Assembly (NCBI RefSeq): GCF_005047655.1
Contig: NZ_SUKF01000008.1
Coordinates: forward strand, 124,001 to 188,000
Direction: 5' to 3'
Length of the DNA stretch: 64,000 nt
DNA from: Sinimarinibacterium arenosum
GTDB lineage: Bacteria; Pseudomonadota; Gammaproteobacteria; Nevskiales; Nevskiaceae
The position numbers were made by a program, and so were the translations under genes. Every line of letters starts with the position of its first letter. The stretch's first letter is position 1. The notes below the pieces were generated by a model. The model was not told the origin of the DNA. It was given only the letters and a program-made list of their open reading frames with translations, and made no database searches. Below, in pieces: positions 8,954 to 17,885 of the stretch.

Positions 8954-9597
8954 CAGGATGCGGGGGCTTCGGCAGTCGTGGCAGCGGGTTGGATACGAGA
9001 CGGGATACCGGACCGGGTACGGATATCGAGACTGTAGCCTGCGACAAAATTCGAAAGCCAGAGCCGTCCGTTCCACGGATCGGCGTCGGCGTAGTGCACC
9101 TCGGCGATGATGCGGCCGTTGCCGCTGACCCGGCGCAATCCGGCGCGCGGTTCGCTGACCTGCCATCCGCGCTTTTCCGCCGCGGCCGCCACCGCGTCCA
9201 GCGGCCAGAACGCGAGCTGGATGTCGGCCAGGATGTGCTGCGGATCGATCTGTTCCGGTGCGAAGGTCGAGCGCTCGCCGTCGATCTGCTCACCGTCATA
9301 GCGCAGGCTGAACACGCGTTGCCCGCTGGCGGTCAGGCCGACGACCTGCAGTGCATCGGCGTCGACGGTGACGATGCATCGCAGCGTCGACTCGCGTGCG
9401 CCATAGGCCGCGCTGAGCAGCTGTTCGGCGTCGACGCTGTAACCCAGCGTCGATGGCGCCAGCGGTGCAAACAGCGTTGGATCCGGCGCCGGGCTGCCGG
9501 CCGGCGGCGCCGCAGGCCCGGCGCCGGGGCTGACGCAGCCGGCCAGCGCGGCGCTCAGTGCCGCGACCCGCAGTGCGCGGCTAGAGCGCATGCGCAT
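8953..9597 (-). CDS. DUF3261-type outer-membrane lipoprotein of the polyene cluster
   Basis: About 214 residues. The N-terminus is a lipoprotein signal ending in a lipobox (AALSAALAGCVSP), so it is probably anchored in the outer membrane. A Pro/Ala-rich linker follows, and then a domain resembling the DUF3261 proteins found in aryl polyene clusters (LGYSVDAEQLLSAAYGARES, IIAEVHYADADPWNGRLWL). The function is unknown; a role in placing the pigment lipid in the outer membrane is inferred from the MMPL and LolA-like neighbours. Two in-frame ATGs (9597 and 9591) are possible starts; both lie inside the end of the FAD oxidoreductase gene. Confidence 0.72.
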   Translation of the reverse strand: MRMRSSRALRVAALSAALAGCVSPGAGPAAPPAGSPAPDPTLFAPLAPSTLGYSVDAEQLLSAAYGARESTLRCIVTVDADALQVVGLTASGQRVFSLRYDGEQIDGERSTFAPEQIDPQHILADIQLAFWPLDAVAAAAEKRGWQVSEPRAGLRRVSGNGRIIAEVHYADADPWNGRLWLSNFVAGYSLDIRTRSGIPSRIQPAATTAEAPAS

Positions 9598-10825
9598 GCG
9601 CGGGCGCATCGCCTCGACACAGCTGCGCCAGCGTGTGCAGACGCTGCTTGGCGCGGCCGACGTAAGGGTTGGCGCTGTCCCAGGCATAGCCGGCGAGGAT
9701 CGAGCAGATATAGCGCCGGATCTTCGGGTCCTGGCGCTCGAAATAGATCACGTCCTGCAGCGAACCGTCGTACCAGCCGTCGACGAAACCGCGGAAAGTT
9801 TCGACCCCGACGCGCAGCGGCGCTTCGAACTCGCTCGGCCAGTCCACCGCCTCACCGGCCAGCTGGCGGCCCAGCAGGGCTGCGGCCATGTGGGCAGACT
9901 TCAATGCGATGGTGACTCCGGACGAGAACACCGGATCGAGAAATTCGGCGGCATTGCCCAGCAGCGCAAAGCCCGGCCCGGTCATGGTCTTGACGTTGGC
10001 CGAATAGCCGCGCAGCAGGCCGGCCGGGAACACCGGTTCGGCATCCTTGAGCAATACGGCCAGTTCGGGATCTTCGCGCTGCAGCGTCCACAGCTTGTCG
10101 TCGTTGCTGCCGGCGTAGCTGTCGATGAAGGCCTCGCTGCCGACGACGCCGATTGACGCCTTGCCGTTGGAGAACGGAATCAGCCAGTACCAGACGTCGC
10201 GATGCCGCGGGTGCGTGGTGACCCGTATCTTCTGACGGTCGAAGGCCCCGGACGGAATGCGGTCGTGAATCTGGGTGTACAGCGCGTTGCGCACCGGCAG
10301 ATGAGACGGCGTCTCCAGATCCAGCAGTCGCGGCAGCACGCGCCCGAAGCCGCTGGCGTCGAGCACGAAGCGTGGGGTGTAGACCTGCTCGCTGCCATCC
10401 AGCGCGCGCGCGGTAACCCGTGGCTGCGTGCCACTGAAGTCGGCGGCGATGATCTCGACTTCGAAACGCACCTCGGCACCCATGCGGATGGCTTCGTTGA
10501 TCAGGATCTGATCGAATTCCGCGCGCGGTACCTGGTAGGTGAAGCCGGGACCCGGTGACGACTTCTCGGCGAAGTTGAACTGGGCATAGCGGCCGTTGCA
10601 GGCGAAAGCTGCGCCGTTCTTGTACTGGAAGCCCGCGGCCTGCACCGCCTCGAGCATGCCGGCCTGGTCCAGCAATTCGAGACTCTGCGCCAGCAGGCTT
10701 TCGCCGATCGAGAAGCGCGGAAACTTCTGCTTCTCCAGCACCAGTACCTTGAAGCCGCGCTGCACCAGCAGCGCTGCAGCCACCGCGCCGGAGGGGCCGG
10801 CACCAATGATGACGACGTCGATCAC
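9581..10825 (-). CDS. FAD-dependent oxidoreductase (tryptophan halogenase / geranylgeranyl reductase-like)
   Basis: The 414-residue flavoprotein starts with a dinucleotide-binding motif (DVVIIGAGPSGAVAAALLV). It then has FPRFSIGESLLAQSLELLD, the PRAEFDQIL segment, FVLDASGFGRVLPRLL and the late GFALLGNAAEFLDPVFSSG FAD-binding block. This architecture is shared by flavin-dependent halogenases and related reductases that occur in xanthomonadin-type clusters. I do not see a clear WxWxIP halogenase motif (the corresponding stretch reads DVWYWLIPFS), so halogenation is possible but unproven; aryl-ring oxidation is an alternative. It lies 19 bases downstream of the MMPL exporter gene. Confidence 0.85.
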   Translation of the reverse strand: MIDVVIIGAGPSGAVAAALLVQRGFKVLVLEKQKFPRFSIGESLLAQSLELLDQAGMLEAVQAAGFQYKNGAAFACNGRYAQFNFAEKSSPGPGFTYQVPRAEFDQILINEAIRMGAEVRFEVEIIAADFSGTQPRVTARALDGSEQVYTPRFVLDASGFGRVLPRLLDLETPSHLPVRNALYTQIHDRIPSGAFDRQKIRVTTHPRHRDVWYWLIPFSNGKASIGVVGSEAFIDSYAGSNDDKLWTLQREDPELAVLLKDAEPVFPAGLLRGYSANVKTMTGPGFALLGNAAEFLDPVFSSGVTIALKSAHMAAALLGRQLAGEAVDWPSEFEAPLRVGVETFRGFVDGWYDGSLQDVIYFERQDPKIRRYICSILAGYAWDSANPYVGRAKQRLHTLAQLCRGDAPAHAHAL

Positions 10826-10844
10826 AGTGTTCTCCTGAAGAAAC

Positions 10845-13202
10845 TCATTGTGGCACGCGCGGTTGTGGCGCGGCGCTCAGTGCGATGGCAATCAGCCAGG
10901 TGTAGGCGACGCCCAGCAGCGCGGCCAGCCCGAGGCTGCGGATGAAAGGTGTCGCCGACGCCGACAGGGTTCCAAAGGCCAGCACGGTGGTCACCGCGGC
11001 AGCGGAGATCGCCATGATCGTGACCTGCCGGCTTGCGGCGCCTTCGCGCAGGAACACCGTGTAGTCGACGCCCAGGCCGAGCACCAGCAACAGCGCCAGC
11101 ACCGTGAACAGATTGCCGGGAATGCCGAGCAATCCGAGGGTCGCAAGCGTCAGCACGCAGCCGCCGACCGGCGCCAGCAGCAGGCGCGGACAGGCGCGCA
11201 GGCCGTAGCGCAGCGCCACGACCACGGCAATCGCCAGCAGTGCGGCCGCCAGGCCAAACAGTGCGATGCGTCGATAGTGCGCCAGCACCGTCGAGATATC
11301 GGCGACGCGATCAATCAGCCGCGCGGAATCCAGCCCCGCGGCGGTGGCGCGCAGGGTGTCGAGGTCGCGCACCCCGATCAGCGCGACCACGCTGGCGACA
11401 CCGCGATCAGTGGTGCCGACCCAGAGGCCGCGATACGGTCCGGCCAGCGCGCTGTCCAGCCACTGCGGCAAGCTCAGGATGCGGTCATCGGCCGCGGCAA
11501 AATCCGCTTGCAGACGTTGATAGCTGTCGTCGGCGTAGCCGAGCCCGGCCAGCAGCGGGCGCAGCACGCCGTTGTCGCCGTAAACCTCGGTTGCGAGCAG
11601 GGCGCGATTCTGGCGCTGGCGCGCCGCTGACGGCACCGCGCGCGACAGTGCCAGATAGCCGGCCAGCTGCTGATCGGCGACCAGGCGATCCAGCCGCGTC
11701 CGCAGTTGCTCCTCGTGTTGCAATAACGCTTCGGTATCGCTGCCTTCGACCAGAAAGAAGCGTGTGTCGGTGCCGCCGCCCAGGCGTTGCTGCACCGCCG
11801 CTTCCTGCGCCAGCAGCGGCGCGGGTGAGGACTGCAGCGCGCGTACATCGTCGACGAAGCTGAGGCGGCTGAGGCCGAACGCGGCGGCGCCGATCAGCAG
11901 CAGCGCCGCGAGCGCGGCACTGCGTCCCTGCGGCGGCCGTCGCAGCGACAGCCAGCGCGCCGCGGCGGCCAGCGCGACCGGGGGCGGGCGTACGCTGTGT
12001 CCGGCCAGCAGCGGGAATGCCAGCAAGGCCGTCAATCCGGCGCTGAGCACGCCGACGACGCTGAATACAGCCATCTGCCGCAGCCCCGGAAACGGCGGCA
12101 CGATCAGCGCCAGATAGCCCAGCGAGGTCGTCAGCATGCCCACCAGGATTGCGGTGCCGACATGGTCGACGGCTATCTGGCCGGACCAGGGGCGCACGCC
12201 ACGAAAGCGGTCGCTGAAAAAATGAATCGCGTAGTCGACTGCGACCCCGATCAGGCTGGAGCCGAACACCAGCGCCAGCAGATGGATTTGGCCGAACAGC
12301 CACTGCACGGCGCTGATCGAAGCCAGCGTGCCGACGGCCAGCGTCATCAGCACCAGTGCCAGCGGACGCAATGAGCCGAAGCAGTACAGGCACACCAGGA
12401 TCACGCCAAGCAAAGAGAGACTGCCGAAAACACTGATCTCGCGTTTGGCGCGTTCGCTGTTGGCGACGGCATGCTGCAATACGCCCGAGTTGTAGACCCG
12501 CACCTCCGCCGCGGCAGATCTTGCCGCCGCGCTGGCCGCGGCGACTGCGGCGCTGGCGCCGGTCTGGGCGCCGAGTGCAAACGGGCTGTCCTTGAGCGTG
12601 GCGGTGACCATCACACTGACACGGCCGTCTAGGGTGCTGGCCAGAACGCCGTCGCGCAGCTGCAGGGCCCCGGGGGCGGCGACCAGACTCTGCAGATAGT
12701 CGCCGTAGAGATTCAGGGGATCCTCGCCGAACGGGCGTGCGCGCATCAGCCCGGCCGGGGAATACAGCGCGCGCAGTGCTGTATCGGCCAGGGCCTGCGC
12801 ATGGCCGGAGGCCAGCGCCGCGCGATCGGCGTCGGCCAGCAGGGTATGCCGATACGGGCCCAGCACGGCATCCAGCGCTTTGGCGTCGAGGCCGCGTTCG
12901 AACTCGACCTCGACAAAGGCGGGGGACTGGCGCAGCGCCGCGGTAAACGCAGCGGCGGCGGCGCGTGCCGATGCAAACGCATCGGCTTCGATCAGATAGA
13001 CGTTGCGCCGTCCGGCGGCGGCAGCAAAGCGGTCCAGGGACTGTTCGACCACGGCATCCGGCGCGGTCTGCGGCAGCATCGCGGTGATGTCGGTTTCAAT
13101 GCGCAGCTGCGGCAGCAGCCAGATTCCAGAACTGGCGAGCAACGCCAGCACCGCCGTCAGCCACAGCCCGAAGCGCAGCATCGGAGCGGACGGCTTGCTC
13201 AT
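10845..13202 (-). CDS. MMPL/RND-superfamily lipid exporter (ApeM-like)
   Basis: The 785-residue inner-membrane protein has the duplicated RND layout: one TM at the N-terminus, a large periplasmic loop (residues about 35-245), five TMs (SLSLLGVILVCLYCFGSL onward), a second periplasmic domain, then five more TMs near the C-terminus (VLALLLVLGLGVDYTVFLRE). The GVDYAIHFFSDRF and GVDYTVFLREG segments are the conserved TM4/TM10 signatures. Homologs in aryl polyene clusters are thought to move the lipid-linked pigment across the envelope. The start overlaps the stop of the LolA-like gene by one base, which supports joint function. Confidence 0.92.
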   Translation of the reverse strand: MSKPSAPMLRFGLWLTAVLALLASSGIWLLPQLRIETDITAMLPQTAPDAVVEQSLDRFAAAAGRRNVYLIEADAFASARAAAAAFTAALRQSPAFVEVEFERGLDAKALDAVLGPYRHTLLADADRAALASGHAQALADTALRALYSPAGLMRARPFGEDPLNLYGDYLQSLVAAPGALQLRDGVLASTLDGRVSVMVTATLKDSPFALGAQTGASAAVAAASAAARSAAAEVRVYNSGVLQHAVANSERAKREISVFGSLSLLGVILVCLYCFGSLRPLALVLMTLAVGTLASISAVQWLFGQIHLLALVFGSSLIGVAVDYAIHFFSDRFRGVRPWSGQIAVDHVGTAILVGMLTTSLGYLALIVPPFPGLRQMAVFSVVGVLSAGLTALLAFPLLAGHSVRPPPVALAAAARWLSLRRPPQGRSAALAALLLIGAAAFGLSRLSFVDDVRALQSSPAPLLAQEAAVQQRLGGGTDTRFFLVEGSDTEALLQHEEQLRTRLDRLVADQQLAGYLALSRAVPSAARQRQNRALLATEVYGDNGVLRPLLAGLGYADDSYQRLQADFAAADDRILSLPQWLDSALAGPYRGLWVGTTDRGVASVVALIGVRDLDTLRATAAGLDSARLIDRVADISTVLAHYRRIALFGLAAALLAIAVVVALRYGLRACPRLLLAPVGGCVLTLATLGLLGIPGNLFTVLALLLVLGLGVDYTVFLREGAASRQVTIMAISAAAVTTVLAFGTLSASATPFIRSLGLAALLGVAYTWLIAIALSAAPQPRVPQ

Positions 13203-13885
13203 TAGGGGTGCTTGGGTGGGCTTGAGAACAGCGCGCGATCGGCTGCGTCCGGTGCATCCTGCGAGATCTGCACCTGCTGCAGGTCGATCCGCGTAAGGTC
13301 GCCGCTGGACTCGGTCAGCAGCACCTGTTCGACCTGTGCCGCCCCGTTGATCTGAATGCCGACAACACTGCCGGCGGCCTGCTTCGGCCGCAGGCCCAGA
13401 GACCAGCTGCCGTCGGCGTTGGCGCCGCCGTAGAGATCGAACAGGGATTCGAGCGTGTCGAAATCCAGTGAGAACACGGCGAAGAAGATCTCGGCAACCA
13501 TCTGCAGCGCCGGCTGCTGCGCCGCCGAAACCAGGACTTCGTTGTCGCCTTCGCGCTGAATCAGGTGTTCGCGCGTGATCACCAGTTCCGATGCAAACGG
13601 TTCGATGGTGGTCCAGGCGATGCCGGTGTCACGCAGAAACAGAAAACGTCCCGAGGACGACAGCGGTCTGGGCAGTTCGTGCAGCTGCTTCTGCTGCCGA
13701 TAGGCGCCGCGGATCGATTGCGCGCCCTGCAGCGGGCGCGTTGCCGGCGTGAGCGCAACCCGCAATGCCGTGATCGTGGCCGGATGCGCGAACACGTCGG
13801 CAGCCGGTTCCGGTGCAGCGCTGTGCGCCGGCATCTGCAGCAGCAGACACCCGATCAACGCCAGTGAGCGAAGCAGACGTTTCAT
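13202..13885 (-). CDS. LolA-like outer-membrane lipoprotein carrier protein
   Basis: The 227-residue protein has a cleavable signal peptide (ALIGCLLLQMPAHSAAP) and a LolA/YaiO-like single domain: SIRGAYRQQKQLHELPRPLSS, GRFLFLRDTGIAWTTIEPF and LTRIDLQQVQISQ. It lacks a lipobox at the cleavage site and is expected in the periplasm, carrying a hydrophobic product between the exporter and the outer membrane. The ATG overlaps the thioesterase stop (ATGA) and its stop overlaps the MMPL start (TAATG). This is the family placed beside the MMPL exporter in aryl polyene loci. Confidence 0.82.
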   Translation of the reverse strand: MKRLLRSLALIGCLLLQMPAHSAAPEPAADVFAHPATITALRVALTPATRPLQGAQSIRGAYRQQKQLHELPRPLSSSGRFLFLRDTGIAWTTIEPFASELVITREHLIQREGDNEVLVSAAQQPALQMVAEIFFAVFSLDFDTLESLFDLYGGANADGSWSLGLRPKQAAGSVVGIQINGAAQVEQVLLTESSGDLTRIDLQQVQISQDAPDAADRALFSSPPKHP

Positions 13886-14274
13886 CGAATGCCGAGCTTC
13901 TGCACCAGGATGTCCGGCGAGTTCAGCTGCATCTCGAACTCCGGCATCGTCACCGCGACCTGGATCGTGTGTCCTTTCGACAGGCGCTCGCCGCTGTCGG
14001 CGTCGGTGACTTCGTAGACCACCTTCAACCGGTACTCCCATTCGCTGATGCTGGCACGGACGCAAATGCGCTGGCCGCAACGAATCGCCTTGACGTAACG
14101 CACGTGCAGATCAATCACCGGCCAGGCGTAGCCGGAGTCCAGCATCTGCTGATAGCTGTAGTCGATCGTCTCCATCAGCTCGGCGCGGGCGACTTCGAAA
14201 TAGCGCGCGTAGTTGCCGTGCCAGACCACACCCAGCGGGTCGCAGTCGTTGAATGGAATGCGCAGTGCGATCAC
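13882..14274 (-). CDS. Acyl-CoA/ACP thioesterase, 4HBT hotdog family (ApeK-like)
   Basis: About 130 residues. The diagnostic 4HBT motif FNDCDPLGVVWHGNYARYFE contains the catalytic aspartate and the conserved HGNY. It could release or proofread acyl-ACP intermediates in the pigment pathway. No ATG lies between the glycosyltransferase stop and the motif; the GTG at 14274 is the best candidate because it gives a protein of normal family length (MIALRIPFNDCD). A CTG 12 bases farther upstream is also in frame. The stop overlaps the LolA-like start. Confidence 0.82.
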   Translation of the reverse strand: MIALRIPFNDCDPLGVVWHGNYARYFEVARAELMETIDYSYQQMLDSGYAWPVIDLHVRYVKAIRCGQRICVRASISEWEYRLKVVYEVTDADSGERLSKGHTIQVAVTMPEFEMQLNSPDILVQKLGIR

Positions 14275-14300
14275 GTGGCTGGGCAGCGGCGGGGTGGCGT

Positions 14301-15077
14301 CTATCGGGAGGACTCCAGCGGGCGGGCGGCAAAGCCCAGGCGCCGCAACAACAGCCGCGGCAGGCGCCACAGCATGCCGACGAACAAGCGCGCGTGCATC
14401 TGCGAGATGCGCAGGTTGTCGCGCCACAGATCGAAATGCGAAACGCCATCGAGCGGATAGGTCACCCGTGTCGGCAGCGAGATCACATCGACGCCGTCCC
14501 AGAACATCCGCACCATGATTTCGGTATCGAAGTCCATGCGGCGGCCGACATGCTGGCTGCGCCAGACCTGCAGCGCAGGCGCCAGCGGGTAAACCCGAAA
14601 GCCGAGCATGGAGTCACGGATGCGCAGCGACAGGGTGTTGATCCAGACCCAGACGTGGGTGACATAGCGGCCATACAGACGCGAGCGTGGAACGCTGGCG
14701 TCGTAGATCGGGATGCCGGTGATCAGCGCCTGCGGATGGCTCCGCGCCAGATCCAGCAGCGCGGGGATTGCTTCCGGATCGTGCTGGCCGTCGGCATCGA
14801 TCTGCAGTGCGTGACTGTAGCCGGCGGCGCTCGCCGCTTCGAAGCCGGCCATGACCGCAGCGCCCTTGCCCTGATTCGGGCTCAGCCGGATCAGGGTGAC
14901 CCAGTCGGCCTCGGCGGCGGCAACGGCATCCAGTGCCTGCGCGCAGGCGGCATGCGAGCCGTCATCGACCAGATAGGCCGGCACGCCATGCGGTTTGAGG
15001 CCGGCGACGGCCGTTGCGATGGCATCGGCGTGGTCGTAGACAGGAACGACGATGCAGGGCTTAAACACCGGAGGCAT
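14301..15077 (-). CDS. Family 2 glycosyltransferase (polyprenyl-phosphate sugar transferase-like)
   Basis: The 258-residue protein is a GT-A enzyme: CIVVPVYDHADAIATAV, the VDDGS nucleotide site, SPNQGKGAAVMAGFEAA, and DADGQHDPEAIPALL carrying the DxD metal site. There is no long C-terminal TM bundle, but the last 40 residues are basic and amphipathic, so it probably sits on the inner face of the cytoplasmic membrane. Aryl polyenes are attached to a lipid through a sugar-containing anchor, which this enzyme may build. It begins inside the last 17 bases of the dehydratase gene. The N-terminal half of E. coli ApeJ is a comparable transferase. Confidence 0.87.
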   Translation of the reverse strand: MPPVFKPCIVVPVYDHADAIATAVAGLKPHGVPAYLVDDGSHAACAQALDAVAAAEADWVTLIRLSPNQGKGAAVMAGFEAASAAGYSHALQIDADGQHDPEAIPALLDLARSHPQALITGIPIYDASVPRSRLYGRYVTHVWVWINTLSLRIRDSMLGFRVYPLAPALQVWRSQHVGRRMDFDTEIMVRMFWDGVDVISLPTRVTYPLDGVSHFDLWRDNLRISQMHARLFVGMLWRLPRLLLRRLGFAARPLESSR

Positions 15078-15429
15078 CGGTTCCGCACGCGCCGAACTGC
15101 AGGCGACCGCTGGAACAGCCGGTGTCGCCGCAGCGATAGCTGAAGCGGATTTCTCCGGGGGCCATGCGTTCCAGGCGCAGCGCGATGTCGGCACCGGGCC
15201 GGATCGGCTGCATGAATTTCAGCCCGACGATGCGGCGGGCGGCTCCGCTCACCGCGAATTCACGTCGCGCGGCATCGACCGCCCAGCCGATCTGCAAGAC
15301 CCCGGGCAGCATCGGATAGTTGGGAAAGTGATCGGGGAAACACGCCAGGCTGGCGGGCACATTCAACGCAAGCTCGACCGCGCCGTCGACGCGCTCGACA
15401 GAGATCACCCGCGGTTCGAGCGCAGGCAT
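15061..15429 (-). CDS. ApeI-like hotdog 3-hydroxyacyl-ACP dehydratase
   Basis: The 122-residue protein carries the ApeI/FabZ-like motif FPDHFPNYPMLPGVLQIGW, with catalytic His and the PxxPG turn, then VGLKFMQPIRPGADIAL. It starts at an ATG 13 bases after the ACP stop and ends overlapping the glycosyltransferase start. The role is removal of water from beta-hydroxyacyl chains on the ACP, giving the conjugated double bonds. A second ApeI-like gene occurs in the plus arm, so the cluster has two members of this type plus two of the ApeP type. Confidence 0.87.
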   Translation of the reverse strand: MPALEPRVISVERVDGAVELALNVPASLACFPDHFPNYPMLPGVLQIGWAVDAARREFAVSGAARRIVGLKFMQPIRPGADIALRLERMAPGEIRFSYRCGDTGCSSGRLQFGACGTDASGV

Positions 15430-15442
15430 CGGCTGGCGGGCT

Positions 15443-15724
15443 TTACTGCGGACTCGACGGCGTGGCCGGCACAGCCGCGAACAGCGATTCGACGGCCACC
15501 ACCACATCGTTGACGCTGCGCACGTGCTTGAAATCTTCCGGACGCACCTTCTTGCCGGTGTAATCTTTCAGCTTCAGGATCAGGTCAATCGCATCGATGC
15601 TGTCGATTTCCAGATCCTCGTACAGCTTGGCTTCGAGCGTAATCTTGGCGGGATCGGTCTCGAACAGCTCGACCAGCAGAACTTTGATCTGCTCGAAAAT
15701 TTCCGCTTGGGTGGGTGTGGACAT
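15443..15724 (-). CDS. Acyl carrier protein (ApeE/F-like), minus arm
   Basis: The 93-residue acidic protein has the ACP phosphopantetheine site at the serine in LEIDSIDAIDLILKLKD, about residue 40, and the usual four-helix pattern (MSTPTQAEIFEQIKVLLVEL...). The first ATG giving this pattern is at 15724; the longer frame upstream is not ACP-like. Carries the growing polyene chain. It precedes the dehydratase by 13 bases. The 124 bases upstream, before the acyltransferase gene, contain no gene and may hold a secondary promoter, although none could be pinned down. Confidence 0.92.
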   Translation of the reverse strand: MSTPTQAEIFEQIKVLLVELFETDPAKITLEAKLYEDLEIDSIDAIDLILKLKDYTGKKVRPEDFKHVRSVNDVVVAVESLFAAVPATPSSPQ

Positions 15725-15848
15725 GGTGTTCAATCTGGCCCTGACGGACTCTCGTAGACGGCGATCCCCGGAAGCCGGCCGTTGCGGCTCCCCCTGAAAC
15801 GCCAATTGTCGCGGTCCGCACTACTGCGTCGCAAGTGCCGCAGCGGGT

Positions 15849-16661
15849 TCAGTGCTCGATTTTGCCGCTGAAAGCGTGCGTCCAGTCACGCGTCAGCCGC
15901 CGCGCCGCGATCGCCATGCCGGTGCCGTTGTCGAGATAGTGCGTTGCGGTATAGGGCTCGCCGACGGTGATGCAGAAATGCCCCGGCCGCGGCGGCACCC
16001 GGTACCACGGCGTGTTCTTGGTCAGCATGATGGGTTCGCAAGTGATCGTCACCGGCAGGATCGGTGCACCGGACTCCAGAGCAATGCGCGCGGTGCCGTG
16101 CGGGATCTGCAGCGGCCGGCCGGGGACCGAGCGCGTGCCTTCCGGAAAAATCAGCAGTGAGTTGCCGGCTTTCAGCGTGGCGGTGCAGTCGTCAATCAGC
16201 TGGGTCGGCGATGCGCCGTTGCCGCCACCATTGCTGATATAGCCGGCCCATTGGATCGGCAGGCGCGTGAACGGGTTGCGGAACAGCGCCTGCTTGACGA
16301 TGCAATCGACCTGCGGGATGTAGCCGATCAGCAGCACCACGTCGATCAGCGTCGGGTGGTTGGCGATGATCATCTGTCCGCGCGTCCGCAGCTTTTCCGC
16401 CCCATGGATTTCCCAGGAGATCACGCCGACCGCGCGCATCAACTGCGAAAACAGGCGGAACCAGCGATGCACGATCCACTGTGCACGGCGTTTCGCGGTC
16501 TCGCGATTGCGTGCCGGCAGGCACACCAGCGGAAACAGCGTCAGGCCGAACACGATACCGCCGAGGCCGAACACCGTGAAACAGAAACCGGTGGCGAACT
16601 GGCGCCAGCGCGTGTCGAGCCAGCCGCCCGCGCTCACATTCGGGGCGGCGTCGACGCTCAT
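15849..16661 (-). CDS. 1-acyl-glycerol-3-phosphate acyltransferase-like enzyme of the polyene cluster
   Basis: The 270-residue PlsC-domain protein has an N-terminal membrane span (FCFTVFGLGGIVFGLTLFPL), the catalytic H-x4-D block in MIIANHPTLIDVVLLIG, the substrate motif FPEGTRSVPGRPL, and late HGTARIALESGAPILPV. In aryl polyene clusters, PlsC-like enzymes are thought to attach acyl or pigment groups to the glycolipid anchor. The start overlaps the chorismatase stop (ATGA), so the two are translationally coupled. The downstream 124-base gap separates this pair from the ACP-led group. Confidence 0.87.
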   Translation of the reverse strand: MSVDAAPNVSAGGWLDTRWRQFATGFCFTVFGLGGIVFGLTLFPLVCLPARNRETAKRRAQWIVHRWFRLFSQLMRAVGVISWEIHGAEKLRTRGQMIIANHPTLIDVVLLIGYIPQVDCIVKQALFRNPFTRLPIQWAGYISNGGGNGASPTQLIDDCTATLKAGNSLLIFPEGTRSVPGRPLQIPHGTARIALESGAPILPVTITCEPIMLTKNTPWYRVPPRPGHFCITVGEPYTATHYLDNGTGMAIAARRLTRDWTHAFSGKIEH

Positions 16662-17710
16662 GCGCGTGCGCCGGTGTAACGGTACAGCGCTTCGATCTCC
16701 AGGCTCAGATCGCTGCGACAGACGTCGCCATGCAGCGCCGTCACTGCAACCGCAGGCGGAAACGCGCGTTCGATCTGTGGCCAGACCGCGTCCAGCAGCT
16801 GCGGATCGCGCAGATACAGCTTGATTTGCTGCGGTTGCCACAGGCGAGCGTCGGCCAGACCCTGCGGCGCCGTGGCCTGCTGCAGCAGACTGTCGATATT
16901 GGCCAGGGTTTCGTCGAGCTGGCGCGCCGGATGGCCCGTGTGCAGCGTCCGGTGTCCGACGACGCTGGCCGTTCCGGACACCAGCAGCTCGGGGCCGTCT
17001 GCCCACGGCAGATACATCGCCCGCGAGAAGCTGGGGCTCTTCGGTCCGTATTCGCGCGGATAGTGGAAGGCGCTGACCTGCCGCGGATTCTCGATCTGCG
17101 TACCCGGTGTGCGCGCGGCCAGGAAATAGATCGTCAGACCATCGCCATGGGTGCCGATCGCGGTCGCTGCCGGCAGTTCACGTTCGAATCCCGGTTTCAG
17201 TGCCAGTGCCTTGTAGCGGCCGAGCACGAACTGACGATAACGCTCCTGATCGGCGTCGCCCTCACGGGCTTGGGCATGGATCTGCGCCATAAAATTCCAC
17301 ACCCGCAGCCACGCCGGATAGCCGTGGCGCTGCAGGAAACCGTCGAGCAGCGCATAGGTGTGAAATACCTCGCGATCGATGTCCGCGAGTTGGGCTTCGT
17401 TCAGGTGAATCTGTCCGAACAGCACCTGGCCGTTTTCGGCAAAGCGGATGTTCTGATCAACGCCATGGCGTACTGGCGTGGGGCTGGTCCATAGCTCGAC
17501 CGCGGGGCCGCGCAGGGCGTCGAGCTGCACCTGAACATAGCGTGGGTCGGTCCCGGTCGGCGCGGGGCCGTGGCTGACACAGAACAGCACGTCGTCGCCG
17601 AGCGACTCCGGCAGGTGCTCGACAACACGTAGCCCATAGGGGCGCGGCGGCAGGCCGATGTCGGCGCGCGCGCTGGAATCCTGGGCACGATGTTCGGTGT
17701 GCTGCTGCAT
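16658..17710 (-). CDS. xanB2: XanB2-like chorismatase (hydroxybenzoate-forming, FkbO/Hyg5 family)
   Basis: The 350-residue protein resembles the pteridine-dependent-deoxygenase-like/chorismatase family: DDVLFCVSHGPAPTGTDPR, IHLNEAQLADIDREVFHTY, HGYPAWLRVWNFMAQIHA, and the C-terminal RAMYLPWADGPELLVSGTAS. In Xanthomonas, XanB2 converts chorismate to 3- and 4-hydroxybenzoate; the 3-isomer starts the xanthomonadin polyene. Start chosen at the first ATG; an extended frame to 17770 is unlikely. It is the first gene of the minus arm, so its promoter lies in the 175-base divergent region 17711-17885. Which isomer is made cannot be read from the sequence. Confidence 0.88.
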   Translation of the reverse strand: MQQHTEHRAQDSSARADIGLPPRPYGLRVVEHLPESLGDDVLFCVSHGPAPTGTDPRYVQVQLDALRGPAVELWTSPTPVRHGVDQNIRFAENGQVLFGQIHLNEAQLADIDREVFHTYALLDGFLQRHGYPAWLRVWNFMAQIHAQAREGDADQERYRQFVLGRYKALALKPGFERELPAATAIGTHGDGLTIYFLAARTPGTQIENPRQVSAFHYPREYGPKSPSFSRAMYLPWADGPELLVSGTASVVGHRTLHTGHPARQLDETLANIDSLLQQATAPQGLADARLWQPQQIKLYLRDPQLLDAVWPQIERAFPPAVAVTALHGDVCRSDLSLEIEALYRYTGARA

Positions 17711-17885
17711 GGAATTTGTTCTAATACCGCGATGGCGCTTGCCGCGTTGGATGGGCGGCCCTGCCCGCACATTCTAGACCGCTTTGCAGCGCCCATTGCG
17801 TGCGCTGCTTGGCATCTGCGGCGCAAGGCACTCGGTGCAGGGAGCACCGGCGGCAGCATGCAGTCGACGATTCTTGGGGGATGAC
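17711..17885. promoter_or_regulatory. Divergent intergenic region driving both arms of the polyene cluster
   Basis: This 175-base stretch separates the start of the chorismatase gene (minus) and an ACP gene (plus), so it must contain promoters for both directions. I could not pick out convincing -35/-10 pairs or an operator by eye. A run of Gs just before position 17886 provides the ACP gene's ribosome binding site. Confidence 0.5.
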
